The notes under the pieces were generated by a model. The model was not told the DNA's origin, did not search any database, and saw nothing but the letters and a program-made list of their open reading frames with translations. Made by a program: the position numbers and the translations under genes. Shown piece by piece: positions 13,124 to 14,074 of a DNA stretch of 14,074 nt. How positions within the stretch are numbered: position 1 is the stretch's first letter; each line of letters opens with the position of its first letter. The DNA is from SP202 sp036339395. Its GTDB lineage: Bacteria; Planctomycetota; Phycisphaerae; Phycisphaerales; SM1A02. Location of the stretch: contig JAYZBD010000086.1 in NCBI GenBank assembly GCA_036339395.1, positions 1 through 14,074 on the forward strand. Reading direction: 5' to 3'.

Positions 13124-14074
13124 ATGATGACCTACTGCAATACCTGCCGATGCCTCCAGACGATCCCAAGATCGCTGCCGCTTCTCGTCGTCACCATCCT
13201 CACCATCTTCGCCAGTGCCTGCCAGAGCACCCCGAGGGAAGAAGCCCCGGGGCCGGCTCCAACAGTGACACCCTCCGATCGAGAGGCACGACAGGAAACC
13301 ATTTACGCTGAACTGGAGGAGAAGTACACGGTTGGGCCGATTTCTGCCGCCAAACTCCACTACAAGATCAATTGGCAGTTCCCCATACCGCACGAGAAGG
13401 TCAAACAGTTGATTTCGTCCGGGGAGTACTTCTTCATCCTTACCCACGACAACGACCTGATCTGCGTCCGTACCCATGATGGACTCCGAGTCTGGACGGT
13501 CTCCGTCGGCAAACCTCTTGATGAAGTCCAATCGATACTCCCCAACGAGGCCGAGGGACTCGTCGTCGTTCTCAAGCCCAGTACCATCACCACGCTGAAC
13601 ATCTCGACCGGCATGCCTGAGAAAGTCACGATCGGCAAAGCTACCCAGAACCTGGAGTGGATTGCAAACACACCGGGTGTCCTTGATGGAGAACACCTGC
13701 TGTATGGCGCACGGTCCGGACAATTGGTCTGGCAGACATGGCGAATCGGTTTCCCATGGCGTGCATACCAGGTCGACCAAGGGTTGAAGCAGGCACCGAT
13801 TCTCTCCGGGGACGTAGTACTCGTTACGGGATCATCGGGCATCGTCATGGCGTTCAACGCCAGGAGTGCATCCCAACTCTGGCGGAAGAAACTGCTGGAC
13901 AACGTGACAACCGATGCGGTAGCTTCGGCCGACACGGCCTACATCGCCGGACTTGATCAACACCTTCGGGCCTTTGACCTGTTCAACGGCAATACACGCT
14001 GGCGTGTTCTTACGAACACGCCGCTCGTGGACTCTCCCGTCCTGATCGGTGACAAGGTCTACCAGCAGATCCCG
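13124..14074 (+). CDS. PQQ-binding-like beta-propeller lipoprotein, N-terminal part (3' end outside window)
   Basis: 317 codons are open to the right edge without a stop. Two tandem ATGs (13124, 13127) can start it; no convincing SD sequence is seen. After a Cys-rich N-terminus ('TYCNTCRCLQTIP'), a hydrophobic segment 'LPLLVVTILTIFASAC' ends in a lipobox (A-S-A-C, about Cys33), so it is an exported lipoprotein, possibly facing the periplasm. A charged linker follows, then repeated blade-like segments: 'YFFILTHDNDLICVRTHDGL', 'VVVLKPSTITTLNISTG', 'VVLVTGSSGIVMAFNARSAS', 'QLWRKKL', 'AYIAGLDQHLRAFDLFNG', 'TRWRV'. The G-x-(I/V)-x-A-x-(N/D)-x-x-(S/T)-G-x-x-x-W pattern is that of PQQ/WD-like propellers (BamB-like). 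Substrate or partner unknown. Confidence 0.88.
   Translation, partial: MMTYCNTCRCLQTIPRSLPLLVVTILTIFASACQSTPREEAPGPAPTVTPSDREARQETIYAELEEKYTVGPISAAKLHYKINWQFPIPHEKVKQLISSGEYFFILTHDNDLICVRTHDGLRVWTVSVGKPLDEVQSILPNEAEGLVVVLKPSTITTLNISTGMPEKVTIGKATQNLEWIANTPGVLDGEHLLYGARSGQLVWQTWRIGFPWRAYQVDQGLKQAPILSGDVVLVTGSSGIVMAFNARSASQLWRKKLLDNVTTDAVASADTAYIAGLDQHLRAFDLFNGNTRWRVLTNTPLVDSPVLIGDKVYQQIP

Noticed and set aside
13036..13311. + strand ORF of 91 codons starting at GTG 13036
   Set aside because: It overlaps the start of the beta-propeller lipoprotein in another frame; that frame stays open for 317 codons with a signal peptide and repeats, while this one does not resemble a protein.

Overview
The window is a gene-dense stretch (roughly 60% G+C by eye) of a bacterial chromosome, apparently from a Gram-negative planctomycete-like bacterium, most plausibly a Phycisphaerae-type lineage. 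This assignment is inference. It rests on the mix of a KDO-8-phosphate synthase (an outer-membrane LPS gene) with an McsA/McsB protein-arginine-kinase pair, a PQQ-type beta-propeller lipoprotein, an FG-GAP/VCBS-like protein and planctomycete-style lipoproteins, and on frequent GTG/TTG starts. No rRNA, tRNA, CRISPR array, insertion sequence or phage gene was seen. The content is mostly housekeeping metabolism plus several poorly characterised genes.

Layout, left to right. (1) The 3' end of an FG-GAP/VCBS-like protein (+) converges on a citrate synthase gene (-), which has a candidate 61-codon ORF just upstream of it on the same strand. (2) A chain of five overlapping or touching genes on the + strand (1590-6039): rhomboid protease with a TPR-like tail, trpF, an amidohydrolase of the YtcJ type, moaC, and a small putative lipoprotein. 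All four junctions overlap (ATGA, ATGA, 11 nt, TTGA), so the chain reads as one translationally coupled operon. (3) A - strand operon (7969 down to 6066): DUF1444/YtpQ-like protein, PabA/TrpG glutamine amidotransferase, and an unrecognised 141-residue protein. (4) Divergently, a + strand operon kdsA-mcsA-mcsB (8183-10585). (5) A short - strand pterin-4a-carbinolamine dehydratase gene that overlaps the 3' end of mcsB tail to tail. (6) Divergently, gluQ (glutamyl-Q tRNA(Asp) synthetase) overlapping a DUF192 lipoprotein gene. (7) Riboflavin synthase (ribE, -) and, divergent from it, a beta-propeller lipoprotein that runs off the right edge.

Functionally the window covers TCA-cycle entry (citrate synthase), tryptophan/folate branch steps (trpF, pabA/trpG), molybdenum cofactor (moaC), riboflavin (ribE), pterin recycling or DCoH-like function, KDO/LPS synthesis (kdsA), tRNA-Asp queuosine modification (gluQ), and protein arginine phosphorylation (mcsA/mcsB). 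The points most worth a second look are: an McsB whose C-terminal RDxxRA phospho-arginine-sensing motif appears degraded and which sits behind kdsA instead of with ctsR/clpC; a MoaC lacking the usual GGKSG tail; a zinc-ligand-poor GluQRS; the small ORF before citrate synthase; and a promoter-like site at 13042-13070 overlapped by a perfect inverted repeat.

Several starts were reassigned from Shine-Dalgarno (SD) evidence: pabA/trpG at a GTG (7120), the DUF1444 gene at 7969, the 141-residue hypothetical at 6491 and the carbinolamine dehydratase at 10859. All intergenic gaps are below about 215 bases.
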